This document shows, one piece after another, positions 8,571 through 16,531 of a stretch of DNA of 21,050 nucleotides (its first letter is position 1; each line of letters starts with the position of its first letter). The notes beneath the pieces were generated by a model that saw only the letters and a list, made by a program, of their open reading frames with translations, ran no database searches and was not told where the DNA came from. The position numbers and the translations under genes were made by a program. Source of the DNA: a virus; IMG/VR virus record IMGVR_UViG_3300028666_000603, positions 1-21,050 of that record; one strand, given 5' to 3'.

Positions 8571-11500
8571 ATGGACTACGGAAGCTCTGCAGCAAATGCT
8601 TTGTTAGGAGGGGTAGCGAGTGCTCCGGGCACTTCGGCTACACCAGCAAAGACCTCTACAACCGATTATGGAAGCGCGGCGGCCAATACGCTACTCGGCG
8701 GCAAGAGTGCTGCCACGACTACATCAAACTATGGCAGTCCTGCGGCGAATACATTGCTGGGTTCATCTTCATCCACTATTCCAACCGTTCCAAACAAACC
8801 CCTTGACCTGTCTACTTTAATTACGAAGACTCAGCCAACGGACTTGAGCGGCATCTTCAATGGATTTTTGAAACAGAATAGTTTCTCGTTGCCAAGTTCG
8901 GTGCAACAGGCTCCGATAGCATCTGCAAGTACGCCGGCGATGCCGAGTGCACCGGGTACAGATATCGTCAATGATACAATGGCAGGATTGCCAGCGGCCG
9001 CTTCAACCGTTTCAAAATCTATTTATGATAAAGTAATCGGCGGACCTGCTGAACTTCTTTCAAATACCACTGCGGACACTCGTGCGGCCGCGGCACTAAA
9101 CAATGGCAATAAATTCTCTCAAGCAGGTCAAGAAGGATTGCAACTGGTGTCGCAACTCGGACTTGGTGTCATCAAGGGCCTGACTTTTAACGCAGTTTCA
9201 CCGGATAGTGTTACACAAAAAGAGGGCATAGATTCCAACGCGATATCGAATCAAGTGGCAAGCGGACTGGGAAACATACTCGGTGCCGTCGGAGGTATCT
9301 CTCTTGTGGCAAAGGGTATCGATGCAATTCCCGCTGTCGGCAAGATAGTTCAAACACTAAATACATTTGTCGGCCGGTACCCACTTGTGGCCAAATATAT
9401 CGCACCTTATATCGGCCCCTTGATATCAAATACAGGTGCTCTTGCCATTTCAGGACAACTTGATCCAGCTCTTGCAGACAATTTTAAAGCTCGTGCTACG
9501 ACATTATTAACAGATCTCGGTACAGCACCTCTTTATACGGCTCTTGGCATGATAAAAAACCCTCTATATGCTCTGCCACCGGCATTCGGCCTAGGCTTTG
9601 GTATGGCAAAATTAAGCGGTGCATCGAACAAAGATGCTGTTACTGCAGGTACTTTGTTTGCCTTTTTGCAAGTGTTATTGCCTGGAGAAGCATCGGGTAA
9701 GGCACAAGATGCCGCAGACGTGCTCGAACAGAATCAAAACGAGGCTCTTGATCTTTTGAATACATATTCAGACACCACCCTCACTAAAGATTCGACTCCG
9801 AAAGAAATCAAAGACGCTTATTATAAAGCTGCTCACCAGACGCATCCTGACGTTGGTGGTGCAAAAGAAGACTTCCAAGCCGTTCAAAACGCCTACGATG
9901 TCCTTACAAAAGGTGCTGTATCAAAGAATGGAGGCAAGCCGACTGATGCTGAAACAAGTGTCAAACTCCTTTCAAACGAAGTCAGCGACTCTGTTGAAAA
10001 GAACGGCGCGCCGGCAACGCATCAGGCGCTCATGGATAATCTTGGCGTGGACGAACCGACTGCAACACGTCTCGTAATTGCCGCAACCCGCCCCACCACC
10101 CCCGCCGAGATCAAAGCATCGTCAGATGAGGTGTTGAATACAGTAGCGCCAACAAGAGTAAGCGACACCACTACTTCTGATTCAGTACGTGCGTGGATCA
10201 ATCAAGGCACCCCAATACCTGAACACATAATGACCGGACTTGAGGCAACGCATCCAGGTGTTGATGAATTGACGTTTAATAAAGATAATGAAATCACTCT
10301 TTACCGTGACCAAGAGCCAAAGGCGGGACAGATAGAAAGCTATTCAACCACTCCAAAGGCAGGTCAAGAACCGTATGTTGTCAACAAGAGCGACGTTGTG
10401 GCAAACCTGAGTAGCAATGCAATGAAAGAAACTTTCAGCCGTGCATACCCAGGCAAAGATGTTCAATCTGTGGCAAATAAAGACATGCTGGCGAAGTATT
10501 CCAAACTGGAAGGCGAGGTGCTCGTGAAGAGTAAAGAAAAAGAAAATCCTGAAGAAGTCACCACTTCAAAACAATTTGAAAAGCTGCCGCGTGAAGAGCA
10601 AGAAAAAGTCTTCCCAACCCTCTCGCAAGAGCTTCAGCAGGAGATCACTGGCATGACTAATGAGGACTTGGCAAAAGGTGAGAAGCCCATCATCAGCGAT
10701 ATTCTATCGGGCAAGCAAAAGATACAGATACCTGATTCGATAAAGTCAGAGGTCATGACGCGCGTAGGCAAAGGAAACTACATGAGGATATTCCGCACGG
10801 CACCTGGCTTCTCAACGCTTGATGAGATAGCAAATGACAACGGCTTCAAGAGCGATGAAGACCTGCTCAACGAGATCGAGAGCGGTTTGAACGCAAGGAA
10901 GGCGGCGTTGCAAGGAGGCTTCATCAATCCAGGAAAAGTCTTGAGCGATATCGCTACGAAAGTGAAAGAGGTCACCGACCTTGTCAACAAAGACATCGAA
11001 GCGGCAAAGCTCACCGGCAATGTGAATGAGGCCATTTACCAGCACGAAGGGATGCGCGCGGCGAATCGCCAGAGGCTCATAACGCTCGTCGATCAGATAG
11101 GCAACGAGCTCACTGCAAAGGGATGGGAAGACCTCTACCACTATGACGAGAACAAGAGCGAACCGATAAGCGAGAGCGAGAAGAAGATATACGATGAGGT
11201 CATAACGCCTTTGAAAGACGCTCTTACGGCAGCTCGCGCGCAGTACCGCGAACTTGGCGGGGTCATTACCACGGACCTTCAGAACGAGATGACGCCGCGC
11301 TTTGCCAAAGAAAAAGGCGGTCCTATCGACAGGCTCTTGCAAAAAGGAAAGAACGCCAAGAAGACGCTTTCAAATGGATCGCTTCTCAGCCAGTCAGTCG
11401 GCTCCGGCTCAAAATCCCGTGAATACCACGTAGCGGTCGATGCGAACGGCAAGAGAACCGTCGTCCATATCCCGGGAGCAAAAGGCGAGAATGTCACTGC

Positions 11501-14348
11501 CTTCAATAATGGCGAGCTTACAAACCTTGGTTCGAACAAGAAGGTCATCAGCCCGCGCACGAAAGAATTCTTCGATAAGAATGTCACTCCTGTGCTCGAG
11601 AAGGTAGCCCGCGATCTTGGAGTTGTTCATGAAACAGCCCTCCTCAAAGGAAAGAAGGCTGGCATATCTCTTACGGGCCAAAAGAAGGTCATAACTCATC
11701 CTGGCGCGCCTGAGAGGGTCCTTATACACGAGATAGGCCATCAGGTGGACGAGAAATACGGCATGCAAGCGATATTCTCGAAGGATGATGCACGAAACTA
11801 TGGAAAAGACACCATGAAAGACGAGCAGCGCGCGGTTGCAGACCTACGCATCGGAGACGGGGACGTCAAGCCTTCATTCAAGAGCTACGTCAGAAAAGGC
11901 GAAGAGAAGATGGCAGCCATGTTTGAAGCCTACCTCCACGTTCCGGAACAGTTCCAGGAAGTCGCACCGAACCTCTACGAGAAGTTCGATGAATTCCTTG
12001 GCTCTCATCCTGAGCTCGCGCCGATACGCGACATCGAGAAGTCGCTCGAGCTTGGCATGAAGAAGACTGGCGGCCAGCATATCGGCGGCATCTCTCGCGG
12101 CAACTTCGTCTCAAGCGAAGGAAAGCAATATAAGATAGAGCAAGCGACGACGAAGGAGATCGAAGCCAATACGACGACGCGCTACCACAAGAACGTCCTT
12201 GCGAACTATATCGTCTCATACGATCGAACCTTGAACGCCTTGAATGCCATGAAGCTCCTCGAGCGCATCAAGAATACTCCTGAATTCGGCGAGATAATAA
12301 AAAAGGACGACCCGGACGAAGCGCCGCCGGAGAAGTGGGAATCGGTCGGAGACGTGCTGCCGCAGTTCAGGGGCTACCATATGGAGCCGCGACTTGCAGA
12401 AGCGCTGCAAGACCTTGCAAGCCGTCAAAAAGGCCAGACTCATTTCCCAGTGCTCGATGAAGTGAACAATTTCCTCACCTCGGCGATCGTCTTCAACCCT
12501 ATCATGCACTTGCCGAACGTCATCCAAGGATTCGGAATGACCGAAGCTAACACGGGCGTCATACCGGGTCTCACATCGAAGTCTCGCGCCAATTTCATCA
12601 CGGCTTTGAATGAGGTGAAGAATAAGGGGCCGCTCTACCTCAGCTACATCGAGCATGGAGCGCCTTTCATGGGGCTTAAAGAGACAACGAAGAACTTCTC
12701 TGAAGCGATCCTTACGCAATATACCGATGAGGTTGAAAAGGCTCCGACAGAGTTCGACCAGATCGCAAAGGTCCTCAATTATGCGAATCCGGTTGCATGG
12801 ATAAAAGGAATGGGAAAGATAAACACTGCGATCACCTGGGGCGGCAACGACGTTTTCTTCATGCACGCGTTGCTCGATCATGCAGATGCTACCGGCGGAA
12901 CGATGGAAGACTCGATACGGACCATTTCAAAGAGGATGGCCGATTACCGCATACCGTCCCGCATATTCGTGCCGGGGAAGACCGGCCGCGCGCTCTCAAA
13001 GACGCTTCAGTCGCGCGCATTCATGTTCGCCCGCTACCACTATTCCGGAGTCATCAAGCCGTGGATAGAGACTGTTAAGGACGCGGCGGGAACTAAAAAG
13101 ACGGCTCATGAGCGCATCGCAGGCATCCGTTCACTCGCTTATCTCGCGCTCATGGGCATGATCATATATCCATATATCGACAAGCTCATCAAAGGAATGA
13201 CCGGAAATCAGAACTCATATCTCACGATGTCAGGGCCGGTGAAGATAATACAAAACGCCGAAAATCTCGCTTCGGCAGGAGTGAGCGGCATATCAGGAGC
13301 GGTCCAAGCAACCGCCACCCTTTCTCCTGTGATGACGGCTCTTATCGAGCTTGGATTCAATACGGACATGTACACAAGGAATCCGATATACGGTCCGATG
13401 CCTGCGGAAGGAATGACATCGTTCGGCACGTCGATGGTCGCGCCGCTCTCAAGCGCCGACAGGATGACTCCAAGCGACTTTGCCCTATCGATGTTCGGCA
13501 TCTACTCGCCGAAGAACTCGAGCGGAAAGACAGCGCTCGATGCACAGAAATATGACGAGCTGCCGGTTCTCGAGATACAGGTCAAGAAAGACTTGGCTGC
13601 CGGTCTGACCGATAAAGCGAATGCAGAGATGAAGGACTTCAACGATCGCGCCATAGCGAACTACAACCAAGACATGCTCCAGACAGGAGGTCAACCTCTT
13701 CCAAAGGATGGATCGCAGAACGAGGCATTCTTGAAGCAGTGGGGCATCAAAGCACCGGGTGCAAAAGCTATGGCGAATGCTTCGAAGACCTATGGAGACG
13801 GATCTCTCACGTCAAAATCATCGATTTTGAGCACTATAAGCACGTATGCAAAAGCGATGGCCGTAAGCCCGATTGAGGCATTCCATCTCATGTTCAGCGG
13901 CCAGACGATAAAACAAGTGGACAATTTCAGCCCATTCAGCGGAGACTCGGCAATCATAGTCCAGCGTGCGTCCTTATCGACGACCGAAAAAGTGAAAGGA
14001 GACCAGGCGTCGGCCGATGGCGATACGACTACAAAAGGTCTTCAGCTTGATCATGTGATACCGCTCGAGGCCGGCGGCACGAATGATGCAAGCAATTTGA
14101 ACCTCATCACAACAGAGCAAGACGGCGGCGACCAACAGAAGCTCGAAGACACGCTCGGATCGGCAGTCAAAGCAGGCAAGATCTCTCAGGCGAACGTTCG
14201 AGAATATACCATCCGTTTCAAGGCTACCCAAATGCCAGGAGAGATCCTGCCAGACGCCATGATGCAAGAGTTCAAGGACAAATACGGATCGAAGCCTATG
14301 ACGCTTTCACAGATAAATTTGGCCATATCGAGCGGGGAAGCTAAATAG
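8571..14348 (+). CDS. Giant polyvalent virion protein: J-domain, ART-like region, zinc metallopeptidase, HNH
   Basis: The protein has 1925 residues. I chose the ATG at 8571, eight bases after the previous stop, because it begins the first of three repeats (DYGSxAANxLLG). Residues about 215-385 contain several hydrophobic, Gly/Ala-rich segments that could cross a membrane. Residues about 400-450 are a J-domain with an intact HPD at 425-427. Residues about 575-655 resemble an ADP-ribosyltransferase fold: R579 in LYRD, STT at 592-594 and ExE at 647-649. Residues 1053-1057 are HEIGH, with a likely third zinc ligand E1119 in MAAMFEAYL. Residues about 1290-1640 are a helical module with a hydrophobic stretch near 1520-1540. 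D1827-H1828 begins DHVIPLEAGGTNDASNLNLI, an HNH endonuclease motif. Such domain collections are known as polyvalent proteins, thought to be ejected with phage DNA to protect it or alter the host. J-domain, HExxH and HNH are clear; the ART call is tentative. Confidence 0.78.
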   Translation: MDYGSSAANALLGGVASAPGTSATPAKTSTTDYGSAAANTLLGGKSAATTTSNYGSPAANTLLGSSSSTIPTVPNKPLDLSTLITKTQPTDLSGIFNGFLKQNSFSLPSSVQQAPIASASTPAMPSAPGTDIVNDTMAGLPAAASTVSKSIYDKVIGGPAELLSNTTADTRAAAALNNGNKFSQAGQEGLQLVSQLGLGVIKGLTFNAVSPDSVTQKEGIDSNAISNQVASGLGNILGAVGGISLVAKGIDAIPAVGKIVQTLNTFVGRYPLVAKYIAPYIGPLISNTGALAISGQLDPALADNFKARATTLLTDLGTAPLYTALGMIKNPLYALPPAFGLGFGMAKLSGASNKDAVTAGTLFAFLQVLLPGEASGKAQDAADVLEQNQNEALDLLNTYSDTTLTKDSTPKEIKDAYYKAAHQTHPDVGGAKEDFQAVQNAYDVLTKGAVSKNGGKPTDAETSVKLLSNEVSDSVEKNGAPATHQALMDNLGVDEPTATRLVIAATRPTTPAEIKASSDEVLNTVAPTRVSDTTTSDSVRAWINQGTPIPEHIMTGLEATHPGVDELTFNKDNEITLYRDQEPKAGQIESYSTTPKAGQEPYVVNKSDVVANLSSNAMKETFSRAYPGKDVQSVANKDMLAKYSKLEGEVLVKSKEKENPEEVTTSKQFEKLPREEQEKVFPTLSQELQQEITGMTNEDLAKGEKPIISDILSGKQKIQIPDSIKSEVMTRVGKGNYMRIFRTAPGFSTLDEIANDNGFKSDEDLLNEIESGLNARKAALQGGFINPGKVLSDIATKVKEVTDLVNKDIEAAKLTGNVNEAIYQHEGMRAANRQRLITLVDQIGNELTAKGWEDLYHYDENKSEPISESEKKIYDEVITPLKDALTAARAQYRELGGVITTDLQNEMTPRFAKEKGGPIDRLLQKGKNAKKTLSNGSLLSQSVGSGSKSREYHVAVDANGKRTVVHIPGAKGENVTAFNNGELTNLGSNKKVISPRTKEFFDKNVTPVLEKVARDLGVVHETALLKGKKAGISLTGQKKVITHPGAPERVLIHEIGHQVDEKYGMQAIFSKDDARNYGKDTMKDEQRAVADLRIGDGDVKPSFKSYVRKGEEKMAAMFEAYLHVPEQFQEVAPNLYEKFDEFLGSHPELAPIRDIEKSLELGMKKTGGQHIGGISRGNFVSSEGKQYKIEQATTKEIEANTTTRYHKNVLANYIVSYDRTLNALNAMKLLERIKNTPEFGEIIKKDDPDEAPPEKWESVGDVLPQFRGYHMEPRLAEALQDLASRQKGQTHFPVLDEVNNFLTSAIVFNPIMHLPNVIQGFGMTEANTGVIPGLTSKSRANFITALNEVKNKGPLYLSYIEHGAPFMGLKETTKNFSEAILTQYTDEVEKAPTEFDQIAKVLNYANPVAWIKGMGKINTAITWGGNDVFFMHALLDHADATGGTMEDSIRTISKRMADYRIPSRIFVPGKTGRALSKTLQSRAFMFARYHYSGVIKPWIETVKDAAGTKKTAHERIAGIRSLAYLALMGMIIYPYIDKLIKGMTGNQNSYLTMSGPVKIIQNAENLASAGVSGISGAVQATATLSPVMTALIELGFNTDMYTRNPIYGPMPAEGMTSFGTSMVAPLSSADRMTPSDFALSMFGIYSPKNSSGKTALDAQKYDELPVLEIQVKKDLAAGLTDKANAEMKDFNDRAIANYNQDMLQTGGQPLPKDGSQNEAFLKQWGIKAPGAKAMANASKTYGDGSLTSKSSILSTISTYAKAMAVSPIEAFHLMFSGQTIKQVDNFSPFSGDSAIIVQRASLSTTEKVKGDQASADGDTTTKGLQLDHVIPLEAGGTNDASNLNLITTEQDGGDQQKLEDTLGSAVKAGKISQANVREYTIRFKATQMPGEILPDAMMQEFKDKYGSKPMTLSQINLAISSGEAK
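8574..8765 (+). repeat. Three N-terminal 13-residue repeats (DYGSxAANxLLGG)
   Basis: Copies lie at 8574-8612, 8664-8702 and 8727-8765, at residues 2-14, 32-44 and 53-65 of the polyvalent protein. Ser/Thr/Ala linkers separate them. DNA identity between copies is moderate and concentrated at first and second codon positions, so the peptide is under selection. They may be short docking or processing motifs for packing the protein in the virion; that role is inference. Confidence 0.7.
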
Positions 14349-14355
14349 TTATCCC

Positions 14356-14384
14356 TTGACTTTTAACGTGCGGTAGAATATCGT
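14356..14384 (+). promoter_or_regulatory. Predicted promoter, TTGACT-17-TATCGT
   Basis: TTGACT at 14356-14361 is followed 17 bases later by TATCGT at 14379-14384. The start would fall at or next to the ATG at 14391, giving a leaderless message. A TAGAAT also overlaps (14374-14379) but is only 12 bases from the -35. The stretch acgtgcggt plus tagaata is shared with the helicase promoter near 18467-18494. Confidence 0.45.
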
Positions 14385-14390
14385 ATTAAC

Positions 14391-14474
14391 ATGATAACAA
14401 TTTCACATATATGTCTAGGAATACTATTCGTGTGGTGGACAGGATTCTTCTATTGGCTCGGTTACTCTCGCTAA
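14391..14474 (+). CDS. Possible 27-residue hydrophobic peptide (leaderless)
   Basis: The ORF encodes MITISHICLGILFVWWTGFF and seven more residues ending YSR. It is one hydrophobic, aromatic-rich segment of membrane-spanning length with a short basic end. It has no Shine-Dalgarno site, but the promoter just upstream would place the transcript start at its ATG. It lies between the polyvalent gene and the lysis region, so a small lysis-associated or toxin-like membrane peptide is possible. No homologue is recognised; chance cannot be excluded at this length. Confidence 0.35.
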   Translation: MITISHICLGILFVWWTGFFYWLGYSR

Positions 14475-14527
14475 TCCCCTGTGGACAACTCCACTACCCA
14501 TGAGCGATAAAATAGGCTAGTCTTGAG

Positions 14528-14585
14528 ATATGAATCCAACACTCGTAGAAGGTCAATTAAAAACGTCTTATTCTAAATGGTTGTT
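14528..14585 (+). pseudogene. Duplicated 5' fragment of the endolysin gene
   Basis: ATATGAATCCA at 14528-14538 is repeated exactly at 15069-15079, where it holds the start codon of the endolysin. The reading frame here gives MNP, then LVEGQLKTSYSKWLFK. The endolysin gives MNPLYPI, then LVENQMGHGYLSKFLK. The LVExQ and Y(L)SK positions line up. The fragment lies just before the reverse-strand homing endonuclease, whose last codons overlap it. It is best read as the old 5' end of the endolysin gene, left behind when the mobile gene arrived. Confidence 0.5.
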
Positions 14586-15045
14586 CAAAAATTCTCTTTA
14601 TTTTCCAACCCCTTTCAAATCTTGCATACAATGCTGTCGGTTTTATTTTAAGTATCTCTGCCCATTCAGAAATACAATGAGATTTTCCTTTATAATGCAA
14701 GATTCTATTCCAAGAACTGTTTCGCGCTTGAACTTTAAAAGTAGTCCATTTGCAATTTTCTTTGCAATAGTTTCCATTATTGTCTATTCTCTCTATCGTC
14801 GTCTGTCTCTCTCCGTGGATCTTCTTGTGTTTAAGATAAGAAATATACATATCTTTCTTGAAATCAATAAAATCTTTCCACAAAACTTTTATTCCACGTC
14901 CACCATATCTGTGATACATAACTTGTTTGGGAAGATTACATCTATTATTCATAGAAAGATACCTATTATGAAAAGAGGTATCACTAAGTCCGTGTGTCAA
15001 TCTTTCTTGGTGACCTTTTGTAAACCTGCCTTTTTTATTCCTCAT
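14557..15045 (-). CDS. HNH homing endonuclease with C-terminal NUMOD-like DNA-binding helix
   Basis: The 162-residue protein is encoded against the surrounding genes. Residues 1-13 (KKGRFTKGH) are a basic arm. YHRYGGRGIKVLWKDF at 44-59 and ERIDNNGNYCKENCKWTTFK at 85-104 are signatures of the phage HNH homing family: YGGRGI, then D-x-NG-Y-x-xNC-W. Residues about 117-150 (HYKGKSHCISEWAEILKIKP) form a NUMOD1-like helix-turn-helix for target binding. The gene is clearly richer in A/T than its neighbours and sits in reverse orientation, which are signs of a free-standing mobile gene. It ends inside a fragment copied from the start of the endolysin gene. Its leader (aatttaatttaaaatttaa) has no Shine-Dalgarno site. 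All conserved HNH positions that I know appear intact, so it may be active. Confidence 0.85.
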   Translation of the reverse strand: MRNKKGRFTKGHQERLTHGLSDTSFHNRYLSMNNRCNLPKQVMYHRYGGRGIKVLWKDFIDFKKDMYISYLKHKKIHGERQTTIERIDNNGNYCKENCKWTTFKVQARNSSWNRILHYKGKSHCISEWAEILKIKPTALYARFERGWKIKRIFEQPFRIRRF

Positions 15046-15070
15046 TTAAATTTTAAATTAAATTAATAAT

Positions 15071-16093
15071 ATGAATCCATTATATCCTATATTAGTAGAA
15101 AATCAAATGGGCCACGGCTACCTATCCAAATTTCTCAAGCCAACCGATTGGCACTATAAGAATATCGTTCCAAAAGGAACGCCGCCGGTAGATTGGACAG
15201 TGCCTTACGATGTCGAAAAAGCCATCGGCTTCACGTTGCCGGACAAGAATCAAGGCGTCTCAGGCTCCTGCGGCGGCCAGATGACAAGCTATCTCGCGCA
15301 AGCTATCTTTGGCGACAGCGAACGATCGGCTAAATTCGCCTATGACCCCGTAGCACAACCGGGAGGCGGCTCGTATGCAGGCGACCTCATGGCACGTCTC
15401 AAAAACATCGGCGTCTCGTCCGAAATCCTGTGCCCGTCATACGAGAACGGAAATCCCCCTTCAGAGGCATTCATGGAAGCTCCCGACATCACTGCGGCAG
15501 CCATCAATGACGCTGCCATGAACAAAGACGGAGGCTATTCATTCATCCTTGATTTTAATATAGACGTGCTTGCACAGGCGATAAGAGACAACGTGGCGAT
15601 CGGCGGGGCGCTTCTCGGACAGAACAATGGAACATGGCTCTCGTCGTTTCCGGCCCCTCCGACATCAGCAGAGTGGGGGCATTTCATATTCCTGGGACGA
15701 TACGCGATGATCAACGGGAAAAAATACATAGGATTCAAAAATTCATGGGGACCGACGGTGGGCGACAAAGGATGGCAGTGGATAGGCGAAGACTATATCA
15801 ATTCAGGCTTCTTCGAGCTTGGCATCGTTATTTCAAAAACTGTAGCATCGTATCAATTCAACAAAGACCTCTTCGTCGGCATGACCGACGCAGACGTCTT
15901 CTTTCTCCAAAAGAGACTCAATCAAAATCCTGCAACACAGATAGCGACCTCAGGCCCGGGTAGTCCGGGCAATGAGACATATTATTTCGGCGCTCTAACG
16001 AAAGCGGCAGTGATTCGCTACCAGCAACAGAATGGAATTACTCCTTCAGTCGGGTTCGTTGGATCTATTACAAGGTCTTTCTTAAATAAATAA
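15071..16093 (+). CDS. Endolysin-like papain-family (C1) cysteine peptidase with peptidoglycan-binding domain
   Basis: The 340-residue protein shows a complete papain-type active site: Q61 (oxyanion hole) and C67 in QGVSGSCGG, H204 in WGHFIFLG and N224 in GFKNSWG. The C-H and H-N spacings (137 and 20) suit the family. There is no signal peptide, as expected for a holin-dependent lysin. Residues about 265-340 (LFVGMTDADVFFLQKRLNQ, then YFGALTKAAVIRYQQQNGI and VGFVGSITRSFLNK) form a peptidoglycan-binding type 1 repeat. Its wording is very like repeats common in Patescibacteria cell-wall proteins. It probably cuts peptide cross-bridges of the host wall. A holin-like gene follows after four bases. 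The leader (aattaataat) lacks a Shine-Dalgarno site, and the 5' end borders an HNH insertion. A structural or secreted protease role is less likely. Confidence 0.8.
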   Translation: MNPLYPILVENQMGHGYLSKFLKPTDWHYKNIVPKGTPPVDWTVPYDVEKAIGFTLPDKNQGVSGSCGGQMTSYLAQAIFGDSERSAKFAYDPVAQPGGGSYAGDLMARLKNIGVSSEILCPSYENGNPPSEAFMEAPDITAAAINDAAMNKDGGYSFILDFNIDVLAQAIRDNVAIGGALLGQNNGTWLSSFPAPPTSAEWGHFIFLGRYAMINGKKYIGFKNSWGPTVGDKGWQWIGEDYINSGFFELGIVISKTVASYQFNKDLFVGMTDADVFFLQKRLNQNPATQIATSGPGSPGNETYYFGALTKAAVIRYQQQNGITPSVGFVGSITRSFLNK

Positions 16094-16097
16094 AATC

Positions 16098-16316
16098 ATG
16101 TTTACAAAGTTTGCTATTCAATATCCTCAGATCGCTAGCGCAATCCACACGTTCATCGCGGTATTTATCGTCACCGTAATCGGTGCAGTCGCACTCATTC
16201 CTGCTGACCAGATACTTTCACCTGTTACCTGGACTACTGCAGCCATCGTTTCGCTCGTAACTGCCGGCGTTCGCGCCGGTGTCAAAGCGATCTCTCCGAT
16301 CGCACCAGTTGTGTAA
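16098..16316 (+). CDS. Holin-like small membrane protein
   Basis: The 72-residue protein starts four bases after the endolysin stop, behind aaataaaatc. It has two hydrophobic segments, residues about 17-36 (TFIAVFIVTVIGAVALIPAD) and 46-66 (WTTAAIVSLVTAGVRAGVKA). A short loop joins them and the ends are polar. Size, topology and its place directly after an endolysin fit a class II holin, which would form the membrane lesion that releases the enzyme. No sequence family was recognised, so the call is by context. Confidence 0.62.
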   Translation: MFTKFAIQYPQIASAIHTFIAVFIVTVIGAVALIPADQILSPVTWTTAAIVSLVTAGVRAGVKAISPIAPVV

Positions 16317-16345
16317 AATACAACGCTAGGTATAAAAAATAAAAG

Positions 16346-16371
16346 ACCGCAGGATATCGACTGCGGTTTTT
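16346..16371. terminator. Bidirectional intrinsic terminator between convergent units
   Basis: The stem ACCGCAG (16346-16352) pairs with CTGCGGT (16361-16367) around an eight-base loop. A run of T follows on the plus strand, and on the minus strand the stem leads into cttttattttt. It can therefore end both the lysis operon and the minus-strand helicase cassette, whose last stop codon lies at 16370-16372. Confidence 0.85.
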
Positions 16372-16531
16372 ATTTGTACTCGATGCTCGACTTGCCGAAC
16401 GAGCAGCGGAAGCATTTAAAGATGTTCTCGCCCATGTTGCGCATCTTCGCTCCACAGCGAGGACAGTGGACGATATCTTCGTCCTCCTGTCGCCATACCC
16501 TGATGATGCCCTTCCTTTTTTTTACCTTCAT
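16370..16531 (-). CDS. Small zinc-ribbon protein
   Basis: The 53-residue protein starts at the ATG at 16531, which overlaps the stop of the upstream nuclease gene as ATGA; this decides the start over a longer reading with ATG at 16573. The N-terminus (MKVKKRKG) is basic. CPRCGAKM and CFRCSFGKS supply two C-x2-C knuckles 16 residues apart, a zinc ribbon. It is the last gene of the cassette. A DNA- or protein-binding role next to helicase and nuclease is likely but not shown. Confidence 0.72.
   Translation of the reverse strand: MKVKKRKGIIRVWRQEDEDIVHCPRCGAKMRNMGENIFKCFRCSFGKSSIEYK

Noticed and set aside
10812-11342. A 176-codon minus-strand frame
   Set aside because: Antisense shadow of the polyvalent gene with no domain or leader.
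12216-12881. A 221-codon minus-strand frame
   Set aside because: Lies wholly inside the polyvalent gene, has Arg/Val/Leu/Glu-rich antisense composition and no start signals.
14356-14379. TTGACT with TAGAAT as the -35/-10 pair
   Set aside because: Spacer is only 12 bases, too short for sigma-70 type promoters; TATCGT at 17 bases is preferred, though weaker in sequence.
14530-15066. A 178-codon plus-strand frame opposite the HNH homing gene
   Set aside because: Beyond its first 20 or so codons, which resemble the endolysin start, it is an antisense shadow of a clear HNH protein and has no sensible composition.
16264-16279. Perfect hairpin CCGGCG-TTCG-CGCCGG
   Set aside because: It lies inside the holin-like coding region (TAGVRAG) with no T run after it, so it is not called a terminator, although it could affect message stability.
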